Of a stretch of DNA of 64,000 nt, positions 52,137 to 64,000 are shown one piece after another (the stretch's first letter is position 1; every line of letters starts with the position of its first letter). Under the pieces are notes generated by a model. It did not search any database and was not told the origin of the DNA. It worked only from the letters and a program-made list of their open reading frames with translations. The DNA is from Branchiostoma lanceolatum (taxonomy: Eukaryota; Chordata; Leptocardii; Amphioxiformes; Branchiostomatidae): NCBI RefSeq assembly GCF_035083965.1, contig NC_089738.1:12488734-12552733 (forward strand), written 5' to 3'. The translations under genes and the position numbers were made by a program.

Positions 52137-53546
52137 TACCGTGTCCCATTCCTGGACCATCTTGTAAGTCACCTTGGGTACTAGTGGTTTTACACCTAAC
52201 ACCATTATACAATTCTGTGGAGATCCTTGCAAGGAACTGCAGCGGAGGCTACCTCTTGCAGATATTGATTTGTTTACCGACTGTAGCATGGTGCACATTT
52301 CTCTCTGCCTCGGGCTGCTGTTAAGCCTTCCAATCGGTGACTCAATCACCTGCACCAGCCCTGGTTGGTAGCAGCTGCGGAGTGTGATAACTCTGATCCA
52401 TGGGTTCTTCCGGGAGCTCGACTTTCATGGTCTTCAAGCTTCCTCTCCATCTTCATTTCAAAGTGTCCCGCATGGTACAAATCTGGTAAGGAAACTTGAA
52501 CTACCGAAAATTTGTGGTAGTATAAGTTGGTACAAGAAAGCTAAGTGGGGAGGGGAATCTCCAACAAGTTTGTTGCCATTGGTAGTATAGTTAGTATAGC
52601 CTGCAGGGCTCAAACTACATGTATCACCTGCATATCCGGCCAGGCTGGTGCAGATAAAATTTGTGCTGTGCAATGGTAATGGGGTCCTAAACTTCACTGG
52701 CCCATGATAAAACAAATCATGGACACTTGGGAGATGTACATGTACGTATAGTGCCAGAAGTGGCCCAAAATTCCCTTGCGTTCCTCATAGTAGCAACCTC
52801 TGATACACGAGATTACAAGATTTACAAAAGGATTTTTCACCCCAACATCTGGTTGGAGATTAGCGTTGTAGCGCATGGTCAGAAAACGCTACCTTTTTCC
52901 ACCTCTACATCAGGTTGGAGATAAATTTTTCTAGCACCAGTTGATAGCCTGGTTGAATCGCGCTTATAGCGGCCGCTCAACAACGGTCAAGGGGCCCAGG
53001 ATAGCAGAGTTTGCGTAACACAGACTAGCCAATAGAGAACTGTCAGAAAAGCCACCCAGTCAGAAAACGTTGCCATTTTCCACCTCGCACATCTGCTTGG
53101 AGAATGCTAAAAGCCTTGGAAGAAGGAGAAGACAAGTGACAGCAGCAGACTGAGTAATCCTGCTGTCTGCTAGTTGGGATCCTTCCAGAAATCCCACCAA
53201 TCTGTCTCCAAGGATGGTAATACCCCAAAGAAACCATTGGAAGATTACCCTCCCCAAACAAACCCCACTTCAGGATCAGCCCAGCCCTGTGACAAATTGC
53301 TGTTGCTCTGTGTCGCATTCCTCAATTTTGTCCCTGGGTCTTTTTAATATCCTGTGTCGCCACAAATCAGCAAATGGGGTCTCAGGGAAATGGAGAAAAG
53401 GACATGAACTGTACGGTTATGGCGGCCTGTTGAGAATGAAAGTGTATAAGCTATCAGTGAGCTAGTTATGAGGACTACTGCTGGCTTATTTCTTGATTCT
53501 ATACCCTCTAATATGTAACACTGCAATGGCCTACGTGCCGTCCGTG

Positions 53547-53642
53547 CCATTCTCCGTTGTTACCTCAGGCTCAATCTTTTCGCTTTCCCACAATGTCATG
53601 AGCAAGCAAAAAGATTGAGCCAGCGGTAACAATGGAGGATGG
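53547..53642. repeat. Hairpin repeat with ~35-bp arms
   Basis: CCATTCTCCGTTGTTACC and GGCTCAATCTTTT on the left pair with AAAAGATTGAGCC and GGTAACAATGGAGGATGG on the right, around a loop of about 22 bp. This is a typical non-autonomous inverted-repeat element. ACCTCAGGCTC near the left arm is shared with other family ends. Confidence 0.65.
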
Positions 53643-53870
53643 TACCCAGGCTAACACTGCAATGCTTTTGTCCTGTTTATTAATGACATTACTGGAACTA
53701 TGAGAAAATCGCAATGAAAGGAACTACAATTTGTATTTGAAAAATACCACCTCATGTCAGAGGACTTTCCAGTTTTGTAATGCCACGCAAATTTATTTTC
53801 TGGGTTCTTGGACATTTCAAATAAAAATCTACCAAGAGGACAAGATGAAAAAACCTTAATAAAAGTTGTG

Positions 53871-53987
53871 TATACCAAGGTATTAACTTTCCCCTTAAAC
53901 TCTGTTTTCATATTGATCTTCCAATTTAGTATACCAAGGTATGAACTTTCCCCTTAAACTAGATGTTTTCATATTGATATTCCAAGT
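53871..53987 (+). repeat. Tandem duplication, ~58-bp unit
   Basis: TATACCAAGGTATTAACTTT and the following CCCCTTAAACT, GTTTTCATATTGAT and TTCCAA are repeated immediately with a few changes. Two units, head to tail. Confidence 0.85.
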
Positions 53988-55029
53988 CCTTTTTTTTTTT
54001 TCAATCAGAGAACCAAGTTATCCAGTTGGTATGGCCACAGTGTATCATCCGACTGGAGATTGGTTTGAAAATTGCCGACCGTTATAACAGCCCTACCGGT
54101 CCTACCCTGAGCAAACGCAGCACTCAAAAGCATTTTTTATTGAGTCGCTGCAAATATTTACCAGCCAGAGAGTGAGAACAGGTCGAGGGTCACTGACTAC
54201 AAGTCATACACAAACACAATAACAAAGGCAAATTACAAAGTTGGTCTCTTATCCAGTTGGCTTCCAAAGTCCGTGTATTGTGAGGCGTTATCGGCGTGTA
54301 CATACCAGTATGTACACTATCAGGACCTCTGTTGACAAGGGTGTGTGTAAGAATTTTTCTGGTGCTAAAACCAGAACTAGGGCATCGTTGGCTGGTAGCA
54401 GGATTTTCCCTACAAAATCAATACACACTCTGGTGTATAACTCATGAAGACTGTACAAGTATATAATCTCATTCAATACTACATAGTCTCTCTTATAGAG
54501 TGGTTTAGTTTCCTAGAATTGTTGTTCAGTATTAGAAGTTGCAATATGTTGTGTCTTGTACAATTGTTGTGCAATTGATTTATCAATTGAATATATCAAT
54601 ATCATAACAATGGTTATCATTTATCTATATATAGAATATAATGTATACAAAATGTAAATATATTACATAGACCAACTCCATACATACATACGTCAGGGTA
54701 GAGATTGCAATCTGGCAGAAGATCGAAGATTTTGAAAAGAGAGAAAAAGAAAAACCCTACTTTTGAAAAACATTGCATAAAAAATGTTAAGTGAGTCCAC
54801 AGGATGCAGAATGCAACTTGCAAGAAGATGAAGAAAGACTGAATACAGCTGCAGGACATTTCAACAACTGCAAATGCAGAAACGAGTGGATGATGATGGG
54901 CACAGTTTACTGATAGCTATGCAGTTATGACTGGGCGTGGAGATATAAAAGACATGACATGAGCGGGTGGAGTTGATTGAGTCCCAGATTGGGAGGCTGA
55001 TCATGAATATCTCCTAGAGGCAGAGAGAG

Positions 55030-55052
55030 ATGAGCATGATGATGATGATGAT
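55030..55052. repeat. (ATG)n microsatellite
   Basis: Six to seven consecutive GAT units. A shorter, similar run lies at 34316-34335. Confidence 0.8.
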
Positions 55053-58000
55053 GGCACAGTTGGTAAACACATCATTCAATATCGCCAGGAGGAGGAATGG
55101 TGCAATTACTGGAATAATAGTTTGATGCCACCCAAAATACATCATTTCTGACAGTCTTCTTTACCTCCTGGCAGAATAGTATGGACCCATTTTTGCTGAT
55201 GGGAGCAAATCTGCCCCAGTGGCTTGGAAACTTGCACTTTTAGGCATTGATCCATTTACCAGTACTAGTTTTAAACTCAACGGCATCATGTTGTTATGTT
55301 AAAACTATTTTCTGGGTTACCTGAACCCATTGTCAAACACATTCTCCACAGAAATCTTGCTATTTTCGATTTGAAAAATGAGTTATGCATGGGGGTTAAG
55401 CTTGTCTGGTGAAGGTGATTTTTGAATGTTGCTTCCTCTTATGCAGGTATGCAAGAAAATGTATTCTGAGCCCTTATTACCTTGACAGTGAATGATAACA
55501 AACAGGTAAGAAAAGACAGGTAATCAAAAAGAGGGTCTCCGCAAAGCTTGCGAGCGTGCCAGGTGTTAATGAGATTTTACTTATTCAGCAGGCGTCTTTC
55601 GTTCTTGATAAGGTGTGCCCTTCCTGTCATCCATGTTCTCTGCTTATCCTGAGAACCTGGGAACAAGGTTTACAAACCTGGGAACAAGATGAACAATTTG
55701 ATTACACCTGCTTAATTACGAACACAGTACTAAATTTCAATCAAATCTGTGAAAGTTGAAACTTTTCATTAGTGTTTGCCAATCTTTGTTACACGGCAAT
55801 TGCTTCCTTTTTTATGTAATGCCACATTTCAGTTAATACTGAGGCAGGTTGGGACCATGGTTGTCTTTTGTCAGCTGCTAGTCATTGTTGCCCCTCTCCC
55901 ATCTTCATTCCAACCCTGAGAGGTTTCAGACTACTGTTCTCAAAGTCATTGCCTGGCTTCTTCTCCATCCTGCTGCCTTTGCATGGTGTTACTGGATGAT
56001 TTTTACAATATAGAAACTCCCCGGGTCTATTTATTTAGCTTATCGTACGTCATCCAAGTAACCGAGTCACCACTGAAGATTTAGTAAAGTCCAAACTTTA
56101 GGGGTAATAGCTGTCACAGTCTAAGTTGTTGACTCTGCAGCACAAGCTTCAACTGTGCTAACCGGACCCTGAAACAGATTTATCTCCAGGACACTGTTAA
56201 CTGTGTTAGGCCCACAACTTCTGACAACTGTCCTGAATACCAGTACAGAGCGTGCTAATTTATTTTCATCTTCCAGAACTGGGAGATAACAAGCTTACTG
56301 ACAGACGTTTGCGGTGGCAGTGAATGGTCTGTTGCTGGGTCACTTGTTCTGCACTGATTGTCACAATTTCATAATAACAACAAAAAAGGGAACAAACTAT
56401 GATGTTCTACTTCTACGTCCTTTGTTGTATATTGCCATATATTTGTAGGTGTACCACTGCATTCTCTCGACATCCCCCAAACACACAAGCATGCCAATCA
56501 GCAAGTTTCTGGCCATGGCTCTTGTAAAAAAAGTATTTTTGTTGCTGCTTCCATATATTTATCATAGTTTGCTTCCATATATAAATACATTGTACTGCCA
56601 GGTAATATCATGCTATTTTACCTGGTAGTATATGTTGTATAATGTTCTATTGTGACAATCAAGACAAAGGCCAAACAGATGAACCTGAGTGACATGCATC
56701 ATGCCTTCAAATCTAGGTCACAGGTCTTGGGGACAGAAGTGGACATGACCCACCCATTTGTATAGGATGAGCTCTTCCTGTGGTCTTATCCCCACCCCTG
56801 TGTCAACAAGGGGAGGAGCCCCCAAATGGCAACACCTCAGTGTTAGTTTGAGGAAGGTGCACATGCTCAAGTCTGTCAACTCAAGCATTAGTGATAATGT
56901 GGGTAAGGCTTAGGGAGGTGTCAGGGCATAATGGGTATCTGTGGGGGGCAAGTTGGGCTTTTGAGTTTTGACTCAGCCAGATCAAGGACATTATGCCTTG
57001 GCCAGATCAAGGACATTCATTCACTATGATTGTATAGGGTCCTTGAACAGATCTAGAGTGGTGGAAAACAATTGGTCAAGGTATTTGAGCTCTTCAGAGG
57101 CAAGATTAAGATCAGTCCCCCAACCAATCAATAATTTGATTCAATCGTCATCCCTATTTTAGTGATTTGTACAACCATTTGACTAGATTGGGAGACTGCT
57201 AGGGTCATAGAGCTTTCAACAATTTTGCTTGCCTAGTTGCCAATGTCCCAGGTACTCGGGATATTCACAGCCGTAACCAGCTAGTTACCAGGACTTCATC
57301 ATGTGTGAAATTCTGAGTATCAGTATTTAATATATAGTTCTATTAGGTATATGATGCATGCAGTGATAAAACATCATCAACCAATCTAAGCCAACAGATT
57401 CTGGAATGGCTTATGGTAATTCCTGGCTTGGGTGCCCAGCTGTTCGCGTTTTCTGCGTGACTTTCCTCTTTGTTTTTGTGCTATTGGGCGTTGAATGGTG
57501 TCCTTCACACCTGTGTCTACACAATAATTCCTGGGTAAAGCCCTTTCGTCATGCAGCTAAGGTGTGAAGACTTGTCAGTCAGATTCAAATCCAAAGCCAC
57601 ATAATCCGCTTATATCACAATGGCATGGAAATATATGTAGCGTCCAGTTCCCCGATGATGCCTAATTGATTTTCTCAAAATTGGATTCTATTGGAAAGAA
57701 AATGGCAATTAATTAGCACTATAGAAGGCCATCGATTCTGCGTTTACAGAAGTGCGCTATTATTGGGAAACTTTTCAAGTGGATCATTTTTATAGGCGTA
57801 AATCAGGGGGCTAGACTATAAGACCAGCTCCTGTTTTCTGGATGCATTCATCTTCATTTTGGATGGTAAAATCACCTGCCTAATCCACACAGTCAAACTG
57901 TCATTGGTGTTTCAAGTTCACAGGAAGCCCACTAAAGTGTGTATACGGCTTCTTCGAGTTACAGTGTTCAATTTGATATCACATTTATCAGATTCAGAAA

Positions 58001-58274
58001 TGCGGAACTGCATTTCATAAAATTCATTGTCAGTTAGTTCACATTTTGTCTGAAAATGAGACACAACCAGCTTTTTCTTCTTCATTACTAGTAGTAAGTA
58101 CTCATTTGCTGCAAAGCCTGTCATAGGATGGATTATTAGCACCTGCATGTGTGCAAGCAAGGGGAAACAATGGGGATGAACTTGGACATGGTAAATAATG
58201 TAACCTGTGAATTTAGTGCTTGTTATAATGTACGATTTGACTATCTCAGTGTAAAGGGTGAAATTAGGCGGGGG

Positions 58275-58342
58275 ACACCCCTATATTCTGACACCCCTGT
58301 GTTGGGGTTAAGTAAGGTTGGAGTGTCAGAACATAGGGGTGT
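58275..58342. repeat. Inverted repeat with 20-bp arms
   Basis: ACACCCCTATATTCTGACAC (58275-58294) pairs with GTGTCAGAACATAGGGGTGT (58323-58342) with one mismatch, loop 28 bp. Confidence 0.7.
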
Positions 58343-58917
58343 AAGCAGTTAGGCCGGGTGTCCTATATATATGTTGTCATAAGACATAGGACGTACGACA
58401 TAAGATAGCCTTTGTTACACAAAATATCTGAATGTCAAGGGCTATGGACCCCCTCCCTAAGGCCGATTAGTTGATAAGGCCCCAGGAGCATGATTTTAGT
58501 CAGGCTGGGGCTTTGTATCCATTCCCAGCAAGGTTCACCTTTGACCTGTCAGATCTATGTATTCTGGCTGACCTGATTATGCCATCAACCAGGCAGAATC
58601 AGTGTGAGGACCCTGACCTCTATGTGACCTCTGTGTTGTTCTGCTCTGTTACCCTCCCTCCCACAAATCTATCCACCCTCCCTCAACTCTGACCTTGACA
58701 CATTCATAAGTCTGTGAGATCTCTATTGCCTGCGAGATCTCTATTTTCAAATACCAGCTTTGTGATGAATAACAATATGCATACGTGGTAATTTATATCT
58801 AAGTTTATTTTACGGTATGCATATGATAAACTACGAAAAATATACTGAGCCAAACTTTGCATAACAATATGATAAAGTTATGATGTATGAAAAAGCTTCA
58901 GACATAAGCCTCATGCG

Positions 58918-59055
58918 CCAAACCTCTGCACGTATAAGAACCCAACACACGTACGGTACAGTATCAAAAGAGTAGGGGTCACCCGATGTGCTTGTCTGAA
59001 ACACGCGAGCCGTACCGAAGCCACATTGCACCAACGAAAAAGCGCTATGCTTCGT
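58918..59055. repeat. Interspersed repeat (AAGAACCCAACACAC family), copy 3
   Basis: TAAGAACCCAACACACGTAC, then AAGAGTAGGGGTCACCCGAT, then GCTATGCTTCG, in the same order as in the copy at 35835. Confidence 0.5.
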
Positions 59056-61363
59056 CCTCAATCCTTTGTTCGACCCCTTTACCGTTTAATATCTCACCAC
59101 CTTTTTTGATGGATGGAAATGATGGAGTTCAATAACCCATGCGTTTGTGACCTTGCTTCAGAATTATGTTGTCAGTTCAATGTGAATCATAATGGCCTGT
59201 ATGATTGTCTTTTGCCCATAAGTGCGCCGGAGAGATTTAGCGCTTTAGAATATCACTCCGATCCATAACATTAAGGTGAGAATAGGATGTTATAAGACTT
59301 AAGAGGGACAGTCATAATGCATTTAGTATTGGAAGTCAGCAAAGTACTCTAAATGTTGAAATTTTTGCGGTGGTTTATTATGTTTGCGGGTTTTCATTGC
59401 CATTTCTTCACCAGAAACTTCAAGCCACCACAAATATGCTTGTTCTCTCTTCTGCCCACCTACCCCTTGTTTTAACTGCGAACTAAGAACCACCTTGACT
59501 GAACACTGCATTTTCTCACACTGGAAATTTAATCCCTGCGAACTTTAAGGCACTTACGGTACTCTTCCACTTCCATAACTACATTTTTCCTTCAAATCAA
59601 ACAATCCCTAAGCTTCTCCCATTTCATAGACCAAGATTTACACCCAAAGGCCCAGAATTGTACATAACATTCCTCAGTTCAATAAGTACAATTTCCTTAT
59701 TGCGGTGGACACAATGCCTGAGCTGTATCCAGGTTCCTATAGCGATATTTCCTGCCCTGGTTGCTACAATATTGCCCCCTCTGGGTTGTGAAGTGGGTTG
59801 TTTTGCACTTCATATCTCCGATAAGAGGTGTAATGGACAGGTGCGCTAGCTGTGATTGACAGGTTTAGTCAGCAGTGCTTGTGTAAGGGATAGCAATCAA
59901 TCAAAGTGGACTGTATTGAATACTCAAAGTCACAGGGCTCAAAATACTTTTGTGTGTGTATGCCTACAGGTGCAAGTAATATTGAGAATTTTACCACACA
60001 TTGTCATTTGTTCCTGAAAATGCATTTAAGTTCGCATGGTCTTATTTCGCGCTAAGGCGAAAATAGAGTGTATGGGGTGGTTTTATTAAGTTGGCGGCAG
60101 CGCTATAGTCACATACTGCTACAGTATTGTACAAAAATGTTTGTGGTGGTTTTAAGTTCACGGTGAAACGGTCGCCGCGAAAACCGCGAACATTTCTGCA
60201 TCACTTGTTTGTTTTCTTTAGTCCATAAAAGAAAAACAAATTGTTTTGAATACCATTTTGAATAATCTACTTTATCAAAGGAAGCTACATGTACTTTGAA
60301 GAATGCAAGGCATCTTAGGGAACCACTACAGGCCATACATGTATCTCACCTTAGTGGTTTTCTCATTGGACACTCAGGTTGTTGCAGGTAGACATAAGAA
60401 TACATGTACAGCTCCAATTTTACCTGCAATAACCTTTATATGCAGGTGGTCTTTTGAGCCCTGCTCATTAATTTGATGGTTAATTTGGGTGAAACCTTTA
60501 TATCTTTAGCTGTTGCAGGAGAGGATTATGCCATCACAGGGATTTAAGCTTGCTCTCTTTTATGGCCTGCAAACATCTTACACTAGTAGCCCTGTTGAAT
60601 CTAAATTGTAAGTTTGTTCTAGTTACCATTATCCTGTGCAATAAAGTCTCAGATAAACAAGGCCATGAAGAGAGCTTTTTTCCCAACAAATCAGTATTTC
60701 GAGCCCTGCATAAGGAGTGCCAATCAGTCACAGTGAGGAATATTGAATACTTCGCTTATACCAGTAATAGGGAACACCATCAGAATTGGGGCGATCGTTG
60801 TACCTGGGACAACAAATGGACCAACTAATCCCTACATTCATTAGAGCGCTGGTAGTTTTGGTAATGAGATTTGAAAAGAAGTAATTGGGGAAGGTAGGGA
60901 GGGAATTAACGTATGAAGAATTAGATTTGAAGGAGGCAAGCCTAAGGATGAATCCTAACTTTCCTTGCTAAAAAGGTCATTTCCAGAACGTTTGTTGATA
61001 AGGCTCTATTTACATGTTTGCATAGATTATGCGCTTTGAAGGGTTGTACAAATGTTCAAGTAAAGTCTTTGGGCTGACTTTACGACAAACCTTATCAGCC
61101 AAGTGCATGGTATATCGAGGGCATTGACTGATTGAGCAAATGGAATCCAAATTTACATAAATTATGTTTCCCGACATAGTGATTAACTCCTTTAGATGGA
61201 ACTTTCAGCCAAGTACACCTGGTCACCCCCACCTCTTTCAATCCCCACACATTGTATGTTGTTATATAGTTGAATGTTATTATTCCCACATGCTACCATG
61301 TTACAACTGTCGGCTATGGCATGTTAAGAGTTAACGTTGAGCCTTGTTTTTGTTTTTCTGCAG

Positions 61364-61462
61364 CGATCCTGGTAGCAGCAGGCGTTGTGTTGTACCCAAA
61401 CGGCTGGAACAGTGTGGAAGTCCAACAGGCATGCGGCAATCTCTCCAGAGCTTACGCTCTAG
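61364..61462 (+). CDS. LHFPL6-like tetraspan protein, second coding exon
   Basis: Preceded by TTTTTCTGCAG and followed by GTGAGT. The phase-1 entry and exit fit exon 1. It encodes residues 129-161: the rest of TM3 (AILVAAGVVLYPNGW), then NSVEVQQACGNLSRAYALG in the second extracellular loop. From memory the vertebrate counterpart has GLLIGAGCALYPLGW and EEVRQTCG here, with introns at matching places. The final exon (about 40 residues: end of loop 2, TM4 and tail) is not in the window, so the gene is cut by the right edge. Confidence 0.9.
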
Positions 61463-64000
61463 GTGAGTCTCTTTAGGTTGTCATTGTTACAAGACTTTTA
61501 TAAGAAGCAAGAAGAAAGTTGCAAAATGGGTCATTTCCCATTTTGGGTGGGTTATGACATCCATCCATCATAATCTTTGATCTATCACAGTTCCACATGG
61601 CGTAATCTTTCAGATTACATCAGCTGATCGTTCTGCTTCTCTGTATCTTTCTGACAGAAATCAATAAACTTATTCTTCGTACATACCGGTAAATCAAAAT
61701 GAAATGGGTGGAAAAGATATCTGGGATTGAAGAGCATCATGTCATATGCATACAAGTGATGAGCTTAGAATGATTTTTCTGGGATATGGGAAACTTTTTT
61801 TGTAAAACATTTACAGAATAAGAGGATATGCAACAACAAAAAAATACAATATGATAATTTTTGGGTATAATTTTTTACCATCTGTCTTGTGCAAAATCCT
61901 GTCTATTTCTTAGTTATTCTCCCAGTCCCATCATAATTAGTTTGCATTTATATTAGTCCCCATCTCCACCACAGACTACACTGTTTGTCTTTGAGATGTT
62001 GTTATTCACCTTGAAGGCATTTCACTTTCAAATCTCTCGCTTTGGTTTACGGTTTCACCACCCTCAAGTAAGAAGATCACTGTCAAATTAACAATGAATC
62101 TAATGAACTGACTCTAGGCACAATTTGTCATGATTAACTATTAATTGAAAGGAGTCTCATGTACACATTGATTTTCATTAGTACACGTTCACACCCATAA
62201 TTTATGCACGTTTACGACTGTCTTGATTCTCTTGTGATACATGTGATACTTTGAAGTTGGAACCATCATTTTTCTCCAGAGTATGCCAGGTGTACAATAT
62301 TCATGACTGACTTAAACATTAGATCAGAATACTGAGACAGTATGCCAGCATTGTTCAAAGAAAGATGGTTAAAGATCATTGAGAAGAAAATTAGCATATG
62401 GAATCTTTAATTCCATTGAAGTTTCCTTCAGTCATAGAATCATCTTGTGTTGTTTTGGTTTTGACAGCTGTGGCTACGGAACTCAACAAACAAGCTAACA
62501 TTTAGCCAGACAGGCTCTAAATATTTATCACATCAAGGACCTGCCATCAACCCTGCCTTGTGTTGTTCCTAGACTAACAGTTAATTGATTAGAGTGGTGT
62601 AATGAAAAATATCAAAGGGAAAATTAGATTCCTTTGCACAAGGACGCAGGGCTTTTTCCTTTGGGACTGCCATAATGTACCACAACAACAAAGTATATAA
62701 CAGCAATCCATCATTTCCAAAATTGCCATATTTTAGGAGATAATTATACCGTGTGCTTGGTTATGATAATAACCATTTTTATAGACATTTGTATGACTGA
62801 AGCGTGGGTTTCTGATATAGGTTTGTTATTAGGTCTCCTAGGATTAAACAAGGTTAATTACATTCACATCCATATAGTATAGATATGTTGGTAAGATATT
62901 GAGAGCTTTTGCGGGGAAAGATCCCAATATCGTTTGGGGAGAATGAAAATCGGAAAGCATTTTTTTCCATCTCATCAATTTGTGCAGTTTACTTTTCATA
63001 TGTTCTTCTCCTTTTCTTTTAACACAAATTACATTTTAGTAGAAATGCCTGGTAAATCTCAACACCCCCAGGATCATTTTTGGTCTTTCCCATGATCAAC
63101 TCTAAGTACTGGAATATGATGTTGCTGAGTGCTTTCACAGATCGGGAATGATGTTGTGTATCAGCCATGGAGGAGTGTGTAAGGGAGAGTGGATTATAAT
63201 AGCTGCTTATCGACACCATCTATTCATGAAACATTCCTGACCTTCAATACTTATCTCAAGGGTCAAGTTGTCACATGCAATACTCACCACAAAAATACAT
63301 GTAACTAAAGATGGCTGAATTAAGATTGTAATAATGGTGGTAAGAATTAGTACAATATACAATGCAGTACTGTACTGTATTGTGAATAGGAGAAGCTATG
63401 TAGAATAGTTAGGCAAAAATTGTAAGCTTGCACTTGTACTTACGTTAGCGTATATCTATACTGTATGATATGTATACAAACAATTTTGGCAGTGAAATCC
63501 AGGTTCAAGAAATGTCTGAACAAAAAAGTTCTGCTTCAGTACCCAGGAAAGCTGCTAGGGAACCCAAAATCTTATTATTTCTTTAACATGTCAAGACTAA
63601 GACACATGCCAAATTTCAAAACAATCCATCCTAAGTGTGAATTAAGCTTTTAAACAAACAAAAACTGCTTCACTGGTACAGACGGTACTGAAATCCAGCC
63701 TTCCTGGAAAAGATAAGAATAACAATGTTCTGGGAAAATCACCTTGAAGCAGCTCACTTATTGACTTCACAAAGATTCTATGCGAAGTTGCCTGCCTGTA
63801 AAGGTGACCTCGCAGGATAGGGAATCTAATACTTCACCTACACAAAGGCAGACAGTCGTGAGGAGTTCTTCCATCTCTGTCAAATTATACAGACGCTGCC
63901 CAGAATTAGAAGTGAGGATGCAAGCTGCGAAAGATGACAGAGGAAAATATGAGGCTGTCATCTTTTTTGACCCCTGGCAACAATTTGCACATCTGCAACA
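61463..64000 (+). other. Intron 2 of LHFPL6-like gene (incomplete)
   Basis: AT-rich sequence with no exon matching the expected last part of an LHFPL protein. A phrase CATGCCAAATTTCAAAACAA at 63606 resembles retroelement 3' ends seen in many invertebrate genomes, but I cannot place it. Otherwise nothing recognisable. Confidence 0.6.

Larger units (their letters stand above)
25232..61363 (+). other. 36.1-kb intron 1 of LHFPL6-like gene
   Basis: This starts at a GTAAGT donor and ends in TTTTTCTGCAG. The phase-1 junction joins residue 129 correctly. I found no nested gene on either strand: the longest ORF (203 codons at 47777) has no recognisable domain. The intron is filled with short inverted-repeat elements, SINE pieces, a pogo-like and a hAT-like element, tandem repeats and a 154-bp duplication, separated by unique sequence that may hold enhancers (listed in findings). 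Stretches not listed separately show nothing I can name. Confidence 0.85.

Noticed and set aside
61463..64000. Search for the last LHFPL6-like exon
   Set aside because: No open stretch encoding the expected CEIGW..Y-type loop and fourth helix was found, so the exon is taken to lie beyond the window.

Overview
The window looks like nuclear DNA of an invertebrate chordate, most likely an amphioxus (Branchiostoma). It carries intron-rich animal genes with GT-AG introns. The proteins are closest, from memory, to vertebrate bystin, DRAM/TMEM150, MFSD4B and LHFPL6. It also holds an oxalate/formate-antiporter-type MFS gene that I know from invertebrate deuterostomes, and many short inverted-repeat elements. 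The species is an inference. There is no operon, CRISPR array, tRNA or rRNA that I can support. All gene models were built by hand from ORFs, splice sites and reading phase.

Layout. (1) 1-2178: repeats only, ending in a hAT-like element just before the first coding exon of gene 1. (2) 2179-4945 (+): DRAM/TMEM150-family membrane protein, six exons, 3' UTR to about 6.75 kb. (3) 12343-7627 (-): bystin (BYSL), nine exons, complete. (4) 13311-19129 (+): a 12-exon MFS transporter of the oxalate:formate antiporter / pyruvate-carrier type, head to head with bystin. (5) 22348-19628 (-): a three-exon MFSD4B/NaGLT1-like sugar transporter, convergent with the previous gene. (6) 22.8 kb: a relic last exon of a second copy of the transporter in (4). 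(7) 24847 to beyond the window (+): an LHFPL6-like tetraspan gene. Its first coding exon is at 24847-25231 and its second at 61364-61462. The 36.1 kb intron between them fills more than half of the window, and the last exon lies outside.

The genes do not form a pathway. Bystin is a ribosome-assembly housekeeping factor. DRAM-like and LHFPL6-like are tetraspan or multi-span membrane proteins. The two MFS carriers belong to different families. Bystin with the OFA-like gene, and the MFSD4B-like gene with the LHFPL6-like gene, are divergent pairs that may share promoter regions.

The rest is transposon-derived sequence and possible regulatory DNA. The best structural evidence is a palindromic element of 122-125 bp present twice (14342-14466 and 44907-45028), each copy flanked by its own perfect 9-bp target duplication and one of them sitting inside a SINE. 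Also seen are TA-flanked mariner/pogo-like elements, two hAT-like elements, a family whose ends carry CTCCAAGCAGAT, a recent 154-bp duplication and several tandem repeats. I found no convincing unknown biological system. The strongest second-look items are the OFA-type carrier and its dead duplicate, the paired palindromic elements, and the giant LHFPL6-like intron.
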